Shown piece after piece: positions 43,670-51,963 of a DNA stretch of 64,000 nt (position 1 is its first letter; each line of letters begins with the position of its first letter). Below the pieces are notes generated by a model that was not told where the DNA came from, did not search any database, and saw only the letters and a program-made list of their open reading frames with translations. Source of the stretch: Halostagnicola sp. A56 (lineage in GTDB: Archaea; Halobacteriota; Halobacteria; Halobacteriales; Natrialbaceae); assembly GCF_000691505.1 (NCBI RefSeq), contig NZ_JMIP02000020.1:186001-250000 (forward strand). Direction: 5' to 3'. The translations under genes and the position numbers were made by a program.

Positions 43670-44698
43670 TCAGACGGCACCCCCCTGCTCAAGGAAGTCC
43701 TCCTCGCGCTCGGTCCCCGACTGTTCGTCGCCGGGCGGCTGGTCCTCGCTGCCATCCCCTTCGTCCGAGCGGGTCACAGACCGATCCTCGTGTCTCGTCA
43801 GGTCGACGAACACCTCCTCGAGCGAGGTCCGGGTGATCTCGAGGTCGACGATGTCGTACCCCTCGGCTTCGAGATCGTTTAGCAACTGCGGGGCGGTCGC
43901 TCCCCCGTCGTCGACCCGAACCTCGAGTGCGTCGCCGGCCAGCCACGCGTCGTGAGCGTAGGCACCCAGCGACGGTGGGGTCGACGGCGGGTTCTCGAGG
44001 GCGACCGAAATCGTGTCCGTTCCGCGTTCTTTGAGTTCGTCCGGCGTCGCGACGGTCACTTTCTGGCCCTCGTTGAGGATGGCGACCCGATCGCAGAGGC
44101 GCTCGGCCTCCTCGATGTAGTGAGTCGTCAGGAGGACCGTCGTCCCCTCCTCGTTGAGTTCGGTGACCAGTTCCCAGAGGTCGTGGCGCAACTGGACATC
44201 GACGCCCGCCGTCGGCTCGTCGAGAATCAACAGATCCGGGTCGGTGACGAGGGCTCGAGCGAGCAGGAGGCGGCGTTTCATGCCGCCGGAGAGCCAGTCG
44301 AAGCGCTCGTCGCGCTTGTCGTAGATCCCGACGCGTTTGAGCACCTCGTCGGCTCGCCGTTCGGCTTCGTCCTTCGGAATCCCGTGGTAGCCGGCCTTGT
44401 GCATCAACACCTCTCGAATGGGGAAAAACCGGTCCACGTTGAACTCCTGTGGCGCGAGCCCGATCGCGTCTCGAGCCTGCTGGTACTCAGTTTCGACGTC
44501 GTGGCCGAAGACGCGGACGTCCCCGCCGCTCTTGCGAACGAGGCCGACGAGCGTGTTGATGAACGTCGTCTTCCCCGCGCCGTTCGGACCGAGCAGTCCG
44601 AAGAACTCCCCCTCCTCGACTGTCAGAGACAGACCCTGTAAGGCCCGTAACTCGCCGTATTCCTTGACGAGATCCTGCGTCTCGATCGCCGGTGGCAT
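43670..44698 (-). CDS. ABC-2 type transporter ATP-binding protein
   Basis: This encodes 342 residues from ATG 44698 (MPPAIETQDLVKEYGELRAL); the frame runs to 45385 without similarity. Walker A is GPNGAGKT (37-44), signature LSGGMKRR, Walker B LLILDEPTAGVD, and TTHYIEEAE contains the H-loop. The C-terminal ~110 residues form the extra DrrA-type domain (LEITRTSLEEVFVDLTRHED) plus an acidic tail. It energises the downstream permease. Confidence 0.9.
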   Translation of the reverse strand: MPPAIETQDLVKEYGELRALQGLSLTVEEGEFFGLLGPNGAGKTTFINTLVGLVRKSGGDVRVFGHDVETEYQQARDAIGLAPQEFNVDRFFPIREVLMHKAGYHGIPKDEAERRADEVLKRVGIYDKRDERFDWLSGGMKRRLLLARALVTDPDLLILDEPTAGVDVQLRHDLWELVTELNEEGTTVLLTTHYIEEAERLCDRVAILNEGQKVTVATPDELKERGTDTISVALENPPSTPPSLGAYAHDAWLAGDALEVRVDDGGATAPQLLNDLEAEGYDIVDLEITRTSLEEVFVDLTRHEDRSVTRSDEGDGSEDQPPGDEQSGTEREEDFLEQGGAV

Positions 44699-44769
44699 CA
44701 CTCGAGCGGAGGCCACGACGGCGGTTAAGGGTGTTGTCCTCGGCAGCCCAGAACCGTTCGTGTGGGGTG

Positions 44770-45108
44770 TTACAGGGGCGCACCGACGAGAACGAGCTTC
44801 GCCGATCCGTCGCCCTCGTTGTGGATCTGTCGTCGCTCCTCGGCGTCGATTCGCAGCGCTTCGTCCGTCTCGAGGGGTACCGACTCCTCGCCGACATCGA
44901 CTGTCACCGAGCCGTCGGCGACGTAGTACACTTCCTCCTGGCCCGTCTCGGTCTCGTCGTGGGCTTTGCCGCTGACGCCCGGCTCGAGCTCGAGGATCGA
45001 GATGCCGAGTTCGTCGGTCTCGAGTTCGTCCGCGAGAAACCACATACCGCCGCTTTCGTCGGGAAGAATCGAGTCGGGATCGGTCTTGTGAGCGGTTTCG
45101 TAGGGCAT
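44770..45108 (-). CDS. Cupin-domain protein
   Basis: This encodes 112 residues forming a single small barrel. Motif 1 resembles SGKAHDETETGQEEVYYVADG and motif 2 is EALRIDAEERRQIHN. Candidate metal ligands (H, E, H) are partly kept. Single-cupin proteins bind small molecules or isomerise sugars; no substrate can be inferred. It is about 70 bases upstream of the ABC exporter genes on the same strand and may be co-transcribed. Confidence 0.8.
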   Translation of the reverse strand: MPYETAHKTDPDSILPDESGGMWFLADELETDELGISILELEPGVSGKAHDETETGQEEVYYVADGSVTVDVGEESVPLETDEALRIDAEERRQIHNEGDGSAKLVLVGAPL

Positions 45109-45459
45109 AGTCGAAAGAGCATCCTACAGCAGTATAGAACCGCCGGAAGCGGAAACGGATCGAGTGGCGTCCGACGACGGCCGTGATCAAGAGCCGGTTG
45201 TGATCGAGCACCAACCGGCGATAGTTGCCGTACCGAGAATGCACTGGAGAAAATGCACTCGAGAATCGCCAGCGGTGGCTACACGAGATCGATACCGAAA
45301 GAAACGCACGGAACGACTCTCCGTGCGGACTGCCGTTCGTATCTACACCTTGTGACGAGAAGCACTTAAAGGGAGCACTGAACAAGTAGCCGTCAGACGG
45401 GCCACCGAGCCAATGTCCCTTCCGAAAGGTTGAATCGCGCGCTGTCCCGAATGCGGGTA
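45109..45459. other. Intergenic region between cupin gene and mptA, no gene seen
   Basis: About 350 bases between two divergent genes. A short direct repeat (GCACTGGA / GCACTCGAG) near 45241-45265 is noted. No open frame with haloarchaeal composition is present. It probably contains both promoters. Confidence 0.5.
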
Positions 45460-46398
45460 ATGAGTCAACAGCTTCCCGACGTGCAGGCGACGGCCCCCGA
45501 CGTCACCGTCGGCCTGAACCAGGTCGGCGTCACCGGCGTCGAGAAACTTGTCAAGATCGCGCGCACCGGCAAACGCCCGCTCGTGCTCACCGCAGAGTTC
45601 GAGGTCTTCGTCGACCTCCCCTCCTGGCGCAAGGGCGCGGACATGAGCCGCAACATGGAGGTCATCGACGAAATCCTCGAGGAGGCGACCCGGGAGGAAG
45701 CCTACCGCGTCGAAGACGTCTGTGGCGACGCCGCCGAACGCCTGCTCGAGCGCCACGACTACACGACCAAAGCCGAGGTCTCGATGGAGGCGGAGTTCAT
45801 GCGCCGCGAGCAGACGCCCGCCTCGGATCGGGAAACCCAGCACACCGTCGACATCATCGCATCGGCGACGGCGACCGAGGAGGGCACCCGCGAGGAGATC
45901 GGTGCCCACGTCGTCGGTATGACCGTCTGTCCGTGCTCGCAGGGGATGTCCACGGCGCGAGCGAAGCAGAAACTCGAGGACCTCGAGGTCCCCGAGGAGA
46001 CGATTACGGAGTTCTTAGACGAGGTCCCACAACCGGGCCACTCCCAACGCGGGCACGCGACGGTCACGGTCGAAGCCGACGGCGATCCGGAGGTCGATCT
46101 GAACGAGATCATCGACATCGCCCGCGATTCGATGAGCGCGAAGATCTACAACCTCGCCAAGCGCCCGGACGAGGACCACATGACCTACGAGGCCCACTCG
46201 GACGCCAAGTTCGTCGAGGACTGCGTTCGAGCCATGGCCGAGGGCGTGGTCTCTGAGCTAGACCACCTCGCCGACGACGCCGTGATCACGATGATCCAGT
46301 CCAACGACGAGTCGATCCACCAGCACAACGCCCACGCCGAACGCGTCGTCGAGATGGAGACGCTTCGCGAGGAAGTCAACGGCGACCTCGAGCGCTAA
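45460..46398 (+). CDS. mptA: GTP cyclohydrolase MptA (FolE2 family)
   Basis: This encodes 312 residues from ATG 45460 ([20 protein letters not shown]). MptA is the Fe(II)-dependent archaeal GTP cyclohydrolase that makes 7,8-dihydroneopterin cyclic phosphate on the way to pterin cofactors such as tetrahydrofolate or methanopterin. Metal-site cysteines appear in VCPCSQ (157, 159), with a conserved [10 protein letters not shown] later. Length agrees with archaeal MptA. No other pterin genes are adjacent. Confidence 0.93.
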   Translation: MSQQLPDVQATAPDVTVGLNQVGVTGVEKLVKIARTGKRPLVLTAEFEVFVDLPSWRKGADMSRNMEVIDEILEEATREEAYRVEDVCGDAAERLLERHDYTTKAEVSMEAEFMRREQTPASDRETQHTVDIIASATATEEGTREEIGAHVVGMTVCPCSQGMSTARAKQKLEDLEVPEETITEFLDEVPQPGHSQRGHATVTVEADGDPEVDLNEIIDIARDSMSAKIYNLAKRPDEDHMTYEAHSDAKFVEDCVRAMAEGVVSELDHLADDAVITMIQSNDESIHQHNAHAERVVEMETLREEVNGDLER

Positions 46399-46599
46399 AA
46401 CGACGACCTGTCGGCGGGTTCGAACGGTGAGCGAGTAGCGCTCGAGCACCCCTGTATTCGGTATTCGAGCGCCGAATCGTGCAGGCGATCGCTATCCACC
46501 CGCTCGAGCGGTTTCGAACGGGCTCGAAGGGCTGTACTCGCCAGTTTTCCACGCGCGTTCACGATCCAGAACACGACTATAAGTAGCGGAGCGAATCAG

Positions 46600-46679
46600 A
46601 AGCTGCGGGACACAACCTGAAGCTGCGGGACACAACCTGAAGCTGCGGGACACAACCTGAAGCTGCGGGACACAACCTG
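46600..46679. repeat. Four perfect tandem copies of a 20-bp repeat
   Basis: The unit AAGCTGCGGGACACAACCTG occurs four times without change between the converging ends of mptA and the trmB-like gene (46399-46853). Nothing else is recognised in that interval. Position behind both genes argues against a promoter role. It could be a minisatellite, a protein-binding array or part of a 3' end signal. Confidence 0.9.
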
Positions 46680-46853
46680 AAGCAGCGCCGCTCGCAACGA
46701 GGACCAGTACAGCCGCGTCCTCCCCAACCGATTCACTCGATCACTGCGTTCTCTCGTTCATCCCTCACGCGGGATCGGATCGCACCGCTCGCGTCGCTCG
46801 CGGTGCGGCCCAGCGCGCGCCAGTGGGAACGACGGGCCGTTCGCGGCTCGAGT

Positions 46854-47657
46854 TCAAAACTCGAGCGGCGTCGCCCGTTCCCAACTCGGGTGAAACTCCT
46901 CGTGGACGTCGGCGGCGAACTCGGGGTCTTTCAGGTCGATCATGCCGAAGACCTCCTGTGACGCGAGCGGGTTCGGCACCTGGATACAGACCTCGACGCC
47001 GTCGATGATGTTGAACGAGCCGGTGACGGCGTCGCTGGTTCGGACGGCGAAATCCTCCCGCTGTTGGAGCGTCTTCTGATACCGCCGGCCGACGTTTTCG
47101 GAGAGTGAGGCGACCAGTTCGCGCGTCATCAACACATCGACCGAGACGCCCCGATCCAGCGCGTCCTCGAGGTGTGCCAACACTTCGTCGCCGACGGTTC
47201 GGATGTCCATTCGCGGAGCGGGATCGGCGGCGACCATCACGATGTCCTGATCCGCCGCGGTGAGCCGTTCCAAGAGGAGGTCGATCGTCTCCTCGGGGCC
47301 GACGGAGGCGGTCCAGAACTGCTCTTCGACGGGTTCGGCTGCGTCGAGTTCCGCGGCGAGGTCGTCGACGATCGACTCGTACTGTTCTGCCTTCTCGTCG
47401 AGTTCGCGCTTTTTGTCGTCGAGTAGTCGATCGAGCGCGGTCGCGGGTTCGACGGCGACGTACTTCTTCGGACGGCTCGCAGTCTGACTTCGAACGAGAT
47501 TGTACTGTTCGATACTGTTGAGAACGTCGTAGATCCGGCCCATCGGGACGTCGCTGGCCCGAGAGAGTTCCTTGGCCGTCGTCGGACCGATATTCAACAG
47601 CGATCGATACGCGCGAGCCTCGTACTCCGAGAGCCCGAGGTCCCTGAGACTGGCCAT
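46854..47657 (-). CDS. TrmB-family transcriptional regulator
   Basis: This encodes 267 residues. An N-terminal winged helix carries PTTAKELSRASDVPMGRIYD (about 26-45) with wing YVAVEP, and is followed by a coiled-coil linker (KKRELDEKAEQYESIVDDLA). The C-terminal effector domain starts near residue 115 (EETIDLLLERLTAADQDIVM) and is phospholipase-D-like. TrmB proteins bind sugars; here the sugar-binding part appears short. No sugar transporter is next to it. Confidence 0.88.
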   Translation of the reverse strand: MASLRDLGLSEYEARAYRSLLNIGPTTAKELSRASDVPMGRIYDVLNSIEQYNLVRSQTASRPKKYVAVEPATALDRLLDDKKRELDEKAEQYESIVDDLAAELDAAEPVEEQFWTASVGPEETIDLLLERLTAADQDIVMVAADPAPRMDIRTVGDEVLAHLEDALDRGVSVDVLMTRELVASLSENVGRRYQKTLQQREDFAVRTSDAVTGSFNIIDGVEVCIQVPNPLASQEVFGMIDLKDPEFAADVHEEFHPSWERATPLEF

Positions 47658-47734
47658 ACGAATAGCAAACCCACTCGAGAAGTATAAACACTACGATAGT
47701 TTGGTTTCTCTCAGGTTCGTATGTTTCGAGTGCT

Positions 47735-49384
47735 CTATCCCTCGAGTATGTCCCTCACTCGATCGCTCAACTGTTCCGGGGTTTCAGCGACAGGGGAAAC
47801 TCGGTCGCCTCGTTCGACGCGTGCGGTTCCTCGCTCCAGGTCCGTCGTCGCGTTCGGAACGACCACCTTCTCGTGGTCTGCGACGCGCAACGCGGCCCGG
47901 TGGAGGTCGGTTCCGGCGGCCGTTCCAAGCCGAACGACGAGCGGATCCTCGAGTAGCCGTGCGGCCACGGAGCCGTACTTCGCCATCTGGACGCCGAACC
48001 GATCGCTCGCCCCGGCGAAATCCTCGAGCGTCTCCCGTGCAACTGTCCGATATCGGTTCTGGTCGGTCAGGATCGCGAGGTCGACAAGCGCGTCTGCGAG
48101 CGCGACGTTCGCATCGAGCGGGCGAAGCGACCGCTCGAGCAGTCCCGCGCCGCGGGCAGGGGCGTCGACGAACGAAGCGCCGTCTCGGAGCGTCTCGAGC
48201 GTGACCTCGGCGATATCACGCGCATCCTCGAGCGTCTCCGCTCCGAGGACACTCGCGCTCGCGAGCATCGCCCGCAGTCCGCGGGCCTGGGTCAACAGAA
48301 GCGGCGTTCGCTCGAGCGAATCGGTGTCCTCGTCGGGCAGTCGGTGGGCGACGACGCCGTCTTCGAGCAGGTCGGTCCGAAGCGTCTCGAGTGCGCGCTC
48401 TGCGTAGCGACGCGCGCGCTCGTCGTCCGTGTACGCGTAGTAGGTGAGCAGCGCATCGATCGCCAACCCGTTCGGTCCGGCGAAGACCCCCGTGTCGACG
48501 GGCGGGTCGTTGACGGCCGCTCGGTCGCTGGCTTCGAGGGTGTAGGATCCGTCTTCGCCGGGAGCCTGACTGTTCGCGAACGCGTCGACATCGCCGTTCC
48601 ACAGCGTCGTGGTGAGGTACTCGATGGTCCGCGACGCGGGGTCCTGATACTCCTCGCGTCCCGTGTAGAGGTAGGCGTTCGAGAACGCACGGACGAGCGC
48701 GGCGTTCGAGTCGAGCAGCTTCTCGTGTTGGATCTCGCCCCAATCTGCCTGCGCGCCGAACCGGTAGAATCCACCCTCGTACTCGTCGAATAAGTTCGCG
48801 CTGACCGCCTCGAGCGAGCGACGCGCCATCTCGCGGTCGCGCTTGAGCGCGAACTCGAGAGCGTCCGGGAGCGGAAACTTCGGCTCGACACCCCAGCCGC
48901 CGGCGGTCTCGTCGTAGTTCTCCTCGAGCTGGGCGAGCATCGACCCCTCGACATCGCTCGAGAGTCGGCCGGCAGGGGGCTCGTCCTCTCGAAGCGGCCG
49001 CGGGATTCGACTCGCATCATCGCCTTTGGACTCCCACATCGTCCCGACGCTCTCTAACACCTGCCGCATCCCGTCTGGACCGAGATAGCCCGCCCCCGTC
49101 AACATCGCGCCGTCGGGCGCGAGAAAGACCGTCGAGGGAAAGCCGCCCATGTTGTACCGGTCGCGCACCCGCGGTCGTCGGTCGGCGTCGACGCGCACCG
49201 GCACGAACCGGTCGTTGACGTTCGCCGCGATCCGCGGCTCGGCGTAGGTCTGCTCGTCCATCTCGTGGCAGTGATCACACCACGTCGCAGTCAGTGAGAG
49301 CAACACGGGAACGTCCGCAGATTCGGCCTCGTCGAAGGCCGCCTGTCCCCACGCTCGCCACTCGACCCGCGTAACGTCGTCCAT
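47735..49384 (-). CDS. DUF255 thioredoxin-domain protein (YyaL/SPATA20-like)
   Basis: This encodes 549 residues from ATG 49384 (MDDVTRVEWRAWGQAAFDEA). An N-terminal thioredoxin-fold domain has the CDHC pair (C36, C39) in TATWCDHCHEMDEQTY. It leads into an (alpha/alpha)6-type helical domain with GGWGVEPKFPLPDALEFALK and GGFYRFGAQADW. The family is usually 650-700 residues, so this is at the short end. It is a predicted cytoplasmic protein of unknown enzymology. Confidence 0.88.
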   Translation of the reverse strand: MDDVTRVEWRAWGQAAFDEAESADVPVLLSLTATWCDHCHEMDEQTYAEPRIAANVNDRFVPVRVDADRRPRVRDRYNMGGFPSTVFLAPDGAMLTGAGYLGPDGMRQVLESVGTMWESKGDDASRIPRPLREDEPPAGRLSSDVEGSMLAQLEENYDETAGGWGVEPKFPLPDALEFALKRDREMARRSLEAVSANLFDEYEGGFYRFGAQADWGEIQHEKLLDSNAALVRAFSNAYLYTGREEYQDPASRTIEYLTTTLWNGDVDAFANSQAPGEDGSYTLEASDRAAVNDPPVDTGVFAGPNGLAIDALLTYYAYTDDERARRYAERALETLRTDLLEDGVVAHRLPDEDTDSLERTPLLLTQARGLRAMLASASVLGAETLEDARDIAEVTLETLRDGASFVDAPARGAGLLERSLRPLDANVALADALVDLAILTDQNRYRTVARETLEDFAGASDRFGVQMAKYGSVAARLLEDPLVVRLGTAAGTDLHRAALRVADHEKVVVPNATTDLERGTARVERGDRVSPVAETPEQLSDRVRDILEG

Positions 49385-49552
49385 GCTAGGCTGAAGGCGG
49401 GTCGCGTGCGTAAGGCCTTCGTTCGAGTACAGTACGGAACGCCCGTTCGGGGACAACGCGGAACGCACGCTGGAGTGCTCTCGAATCCGACGCCGGCTCG
49501 GCTCGAGGGGTGAGACTAAAGGGTTTTGACCCTCCACGGCCTAGTGGCGGGT

Positions 49553-50179
49553 ATGCTCCGGTGGCTCTCTGCGCTGTTGCTCATCCCGTTTCTGGACGCG
49601 GTACTCCTCGCGCTGGTCTTTAGCCGTACCGAGTTCGGGTGGGTCGCGATGGTGCTGCTGGTCGTTCTGACTGGACTGATCGGTCTGTTGCTCGTTCGCG
49701 CGGAAGGGCGACGAACGCTCGGGAAGATGCAACGCACGCTGGCGAAGGGAGAGCCACCGACGAACGAACTGCTCGACGGCGGTCTGTTGATCGCCGCCGG
49801 TGCCTTCCTGCTCACGCCGGGACTGGTCACCGACCTGGTCGGCTTTCTCCTCATCGTCCCGATCACCCGAATCCCGATCCGCGCGGCGCTCAAGCGGTTC
49901 GTGATCGTTCCCTACGCGGACAAAAAGACCAGCGGGTTCATCAGCGGCAACGTCTACACGTTCGGGTTCCCAAACGGTGGCGATGCCGGCGGACGGGGAA
50001 CCGGTTCAACCGCGTCGAACGCCACGACTGACTCGAGTGAATCCAGTGGTCGAACGTACGACCTCGACGACGACTCCTACACGGTCGAATCGGACGGGGG
50101 AGACGACGAATACACCATCGAATTCGGAGACGAGGAGTCTCGAGACGACGACGGGGACGGCGACCCCTACGCTCGGTAG
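49553..50179 (+). CDS. FxsA-family membrane protein
   Basis: This encodes 208 residues from ATG 49553. The FxsA core comprises four helices in the first 120 residues (LRWLSALLLIPFLDAVLLAL; GWVAMVLLVVLTGLIGLLLV), with a GGLLIAAGAFLLTPGLVTD motif. A long acidic cytoplasmic tail, rich in Gly, Ser, Asp and Tyr, follows. FxsA overproduction counters phage exclusion in Escherichia coli; the archaeal role is unknown. It is followed by tRNA-Ile after about 70 bases. Confidence 0.88.
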   Translation: MLRWLSALLLIPFLDAVLLALVFSRTEFGWVAMVLLVVLTGLIGLLLVRAEGRRTLGKMQRTLAKGEPPTNELLDGGLLIAAGAFLLTPGLVTDLVGFLLIVPITRIPIRAALKRFVIVPYADKKTSGFISGNVYTFGFPNGGDAGGRGTGSTASNATTDSSESSGRTYDLDDDSYTVESDGGDDEYTIEFGDEESRDDDGDGDPYAR

Positions 50180-50246
50180 CGGTTCGCACGGGTATGAGAG
50201 AAAGAAACGCTTAAACGTACCTGCCCGCAACTCACTGATGCGAAGC

Positions 50247-50320
50247 GGGCCAATAGCTCAATTAGGTCGAGCGCCACTCTGATAAGGTGGAGGTTCTCGG
50301 TTCAAATCCGAGTTGGCCCA
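50247..50320 (+). tRNA. tRNA-Ile (anticodon GAT)
   Basis: This is a 74-base cloverleaf with acceptor GGGCCAA/TTGGCCC and discriminator A at 50320. The anticodon arm is CCACT/GGTGG with loop CTGATAA, giving anticodon GAT. TPsiC arm TCGGTTCAAATCCGA. There is no intron. Two further copies of its last 22 bases follow at exact 137-base intervals. Confidence 0.95.
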
Positions 50321-50457
50321 CTTCTCGTGACGAACAAACTCGTGAGTCACGAGTATGGCATCCGACTCGGATTTGAATTATGCGAGTCGCAGCCCGGGAA
50401 GCGAACGAAGTGAGTGACCCGGAACGTCTCGAGGTGGTTCAAATTCGAGTTAGCCCA
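50321..50457 (+). repeat. tRNA-tail repeat unit 1 downstream of tRNA-Ile (137 nt)
   Basis: It starts CTTCT, then stem CGTGAC (50326-50331)/GTCACG (50346-50351) around loop GAACAAACTCGTGA. Next come ACTCGGATTTGAA (50365-50377), exactly antisense to 13 bases of the tRNA TPsiC arm, and a hairpin with CCGGG/CCCGG around GCGAACGAAGTGAGTG. It ends with a copy of the tRNA 3' end (50436-50457, two changes). Confidence 0.82.
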
Positions 50458-50594
50458 CTTCTGATGGCGAGCAAATTCGCGAGCCATAAGCTCGTGTTGC
50501 CACGAGGATTTGAGCCTTGGAAGTCGCAGCCCGCACAGCGAGTGTAACGAGCGAGCAGGACCCTCTTCCTTCGGTTCAAATCCGAGTTGGTCCA
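50458..50594 (+). repeat. tRNA-tail repeat unit 2 downstream of tRNA-Ile (137 nt)
   Basis: Same order as unit 1: CTTCTG, stem ATGGC (50464-50468)/GCCAT (50483-50487) around loop GAGCAAATTCGCGA, a weaker antisense stretch (about 50504-50515), a GC-rich hairpin region, and a tRNA 3' end copy with one change (50573-50594). A further partial copy CCGAGTTGGTCCA is at 50601-50613. Confidence 0.8.
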
Positions 50595-50703
50595 TGTTTT
50601 CCGAGTTGGTCCATGTTTTTGCGTCGAACAGGCTCTGAGTCGGGAGTGCGGACCGATGGTTCTCGAGGAGCTCACAAGTCACTGAACGAGAGATGGTTAT
50701 TGC

Positions 50704-51963
50704 TCAGGAGGTTTCGTCCGGGTCGTAACTGCACACGAAGTGGCGGTCGCGGTTGTCGGCGATGTACTCGTAGATTCGTTCGCCGACCATCCTGACCGGT
50801 GGGAACGCCATCAACAGCGTGATCGGCGCGAAGATCCGGAACTGCTTGAACAGGTGACGAAAGGCATCGTAGCCGCCGTGGGCCTCGCCATCGCGGAAGA
50901 GGTACATCTCCTTCTCGAGATCGACCTCGTCACGATCGACCAGTTCGGACGGCGCGTCTGACTGGGTGTAAAACGTGACCGAATCATTGATATCGAGGTG
51001 TTTGAAGAAATAGAGGCTCCGCGCACAGAAGTAACAACGCTCGTCGTAGACCAGTTGGACCGCGTTCGTTTGATCCGCGGCGAGTTTCCGATAGGCGACG
51101 TCCCACGCGCCAAACAGCGAGAGTACGACGACCATGTCGATGAAGTACAGTCCCAGGGTGAGCATCACGGCGACGTGAAAGCCGATCAAGCCGAGAACGA
51201 ACGGCGTTACCGTCACGCCGAGGACGACCGCGACGATAAACAGCGACTGGACGAGCGCAGTCCCGACGAAGCCGAGCCAGGCCAAGAGTTCGTGCTGGAC
51301 GACGAACTCTCCGATGGGTCGGGACATCCCGGTCGCAACCTGATTATACAGGATATCGCGCTGGAGGTCGGCACCGGAGAGGTAAATATCGAACGAGCCG
51401 TTGAGTAACTTCCCCCACGCAGCGCCGAGATACATGAGCCCGACGACGACGAGCATCCACTTGAACGGCCGCATGCGGTAGGATCGGTCGGATCCCTCCT
51501 TGAGGAACCGGTTCAGTTGCTCAAGCGAGCTCTCTTTCGTCCGGATCACCGCGTCTACAGACATCGCATCGTCGTCGTGGAAGAACGCAAAGAACAGGAC
51601 GAAATACGAACAGACGAACAGCGACTCGACGGTACCGGAGAGGTAAATCGTCGACTTGACCGAAAGCATCTCCAACAAGATGAGACTCGCGAGACCGCCC
51701 GACCACTTGATCTTGTACCCAGCGATAAAGCACACGAGCAATCCGGCGACGAGCCACTGCTGGTAGGGCAACAACGCCAGAAGCACGTCTCGGTGAAGGA
51801 AGTCGATACCAGTATTGAGGGCCCGCGGCCACTCCTGATAGAACCCCCAGTCGAGAAAGACAACGCGCCAGAGAAGGTACGCCCCCAACACGACGCGAGC
51901 GACGGCGAGATTGATCGGAGACGAGCGAGAATCGTCGGCGAAGTAGTTGATGAACGCGCTCAT
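50704..51963 (-). CDS. HTTM-type membrane protein fused to a DCC thiol-disulfide domain
   Basis: This is a 419-residue protein. The N-terminal ~300 residues have eight or nine helices resembling the HTTM (vitamin K carboxylase-like) family, with NLAVARVVLGAYLLWRVVFL and MYLGAAWGKLLNGSFDIYLS. The C-terminal ~115 residues match the DCC family: VQLVYDERCYFCARSLYFFK contains the DxxCxxC motif. The fusion suggests redox chemistry coupled to a membrane enzyme. It overlaps the next gene upstream by four bases. No substrate is known. Confidence 0.82.
   Translation of the reverse strand: MSAFINYFADDSRSSPINLAVARVVLGAYLLWRVVFLDWGFYQEWPRALNTGIDFLHRDVLLALLPYQQWLVAGLLVCFIAGYKIKWSGGLASLILLEMLSVKSTIYLSGTVESLFVCSYFVLFFAFFHDDDAMSVDAVIRTKESSLEQLNRFLKEGSDRSYRMRPFKWMLVVVGLMYLGAAWGKLLNGSFDIYLSGADLQRDILYNQVATGMSRPIGEFVVQHELLAWLGFVGTALVQSLFIVAVVLGVTVTPFVLGLIGFHVAVMLTLGLYFIDMVVVLSLFGAWDVAYRKLAADQTNAVQLVYDERCYFCARSLYFFKHLDINDSVTFYTQSDAPSELVDRDEVDLEKEMYLFRDGEAHGGYDAFRHLFKQFRIFAPITLLMAFPPVRMVGERIYEYIADNRDRHFVCSYDPDETS

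Noticed and set aside
46600-46679. CRISPR-like array
   Set aside because: The four 20-bp units are directly adjacent with no spacers and no cas genes are in the window; it is a plain tandem repeat.
50347-50682. Minus-strand frames across the tRNA-Ile repeat region (e.g. containing MDQLGFEPKEE)
   Set aside because: They are translations of tRNA-tail copies; frames of this kind are a known annotation artefact next to tRNAs.
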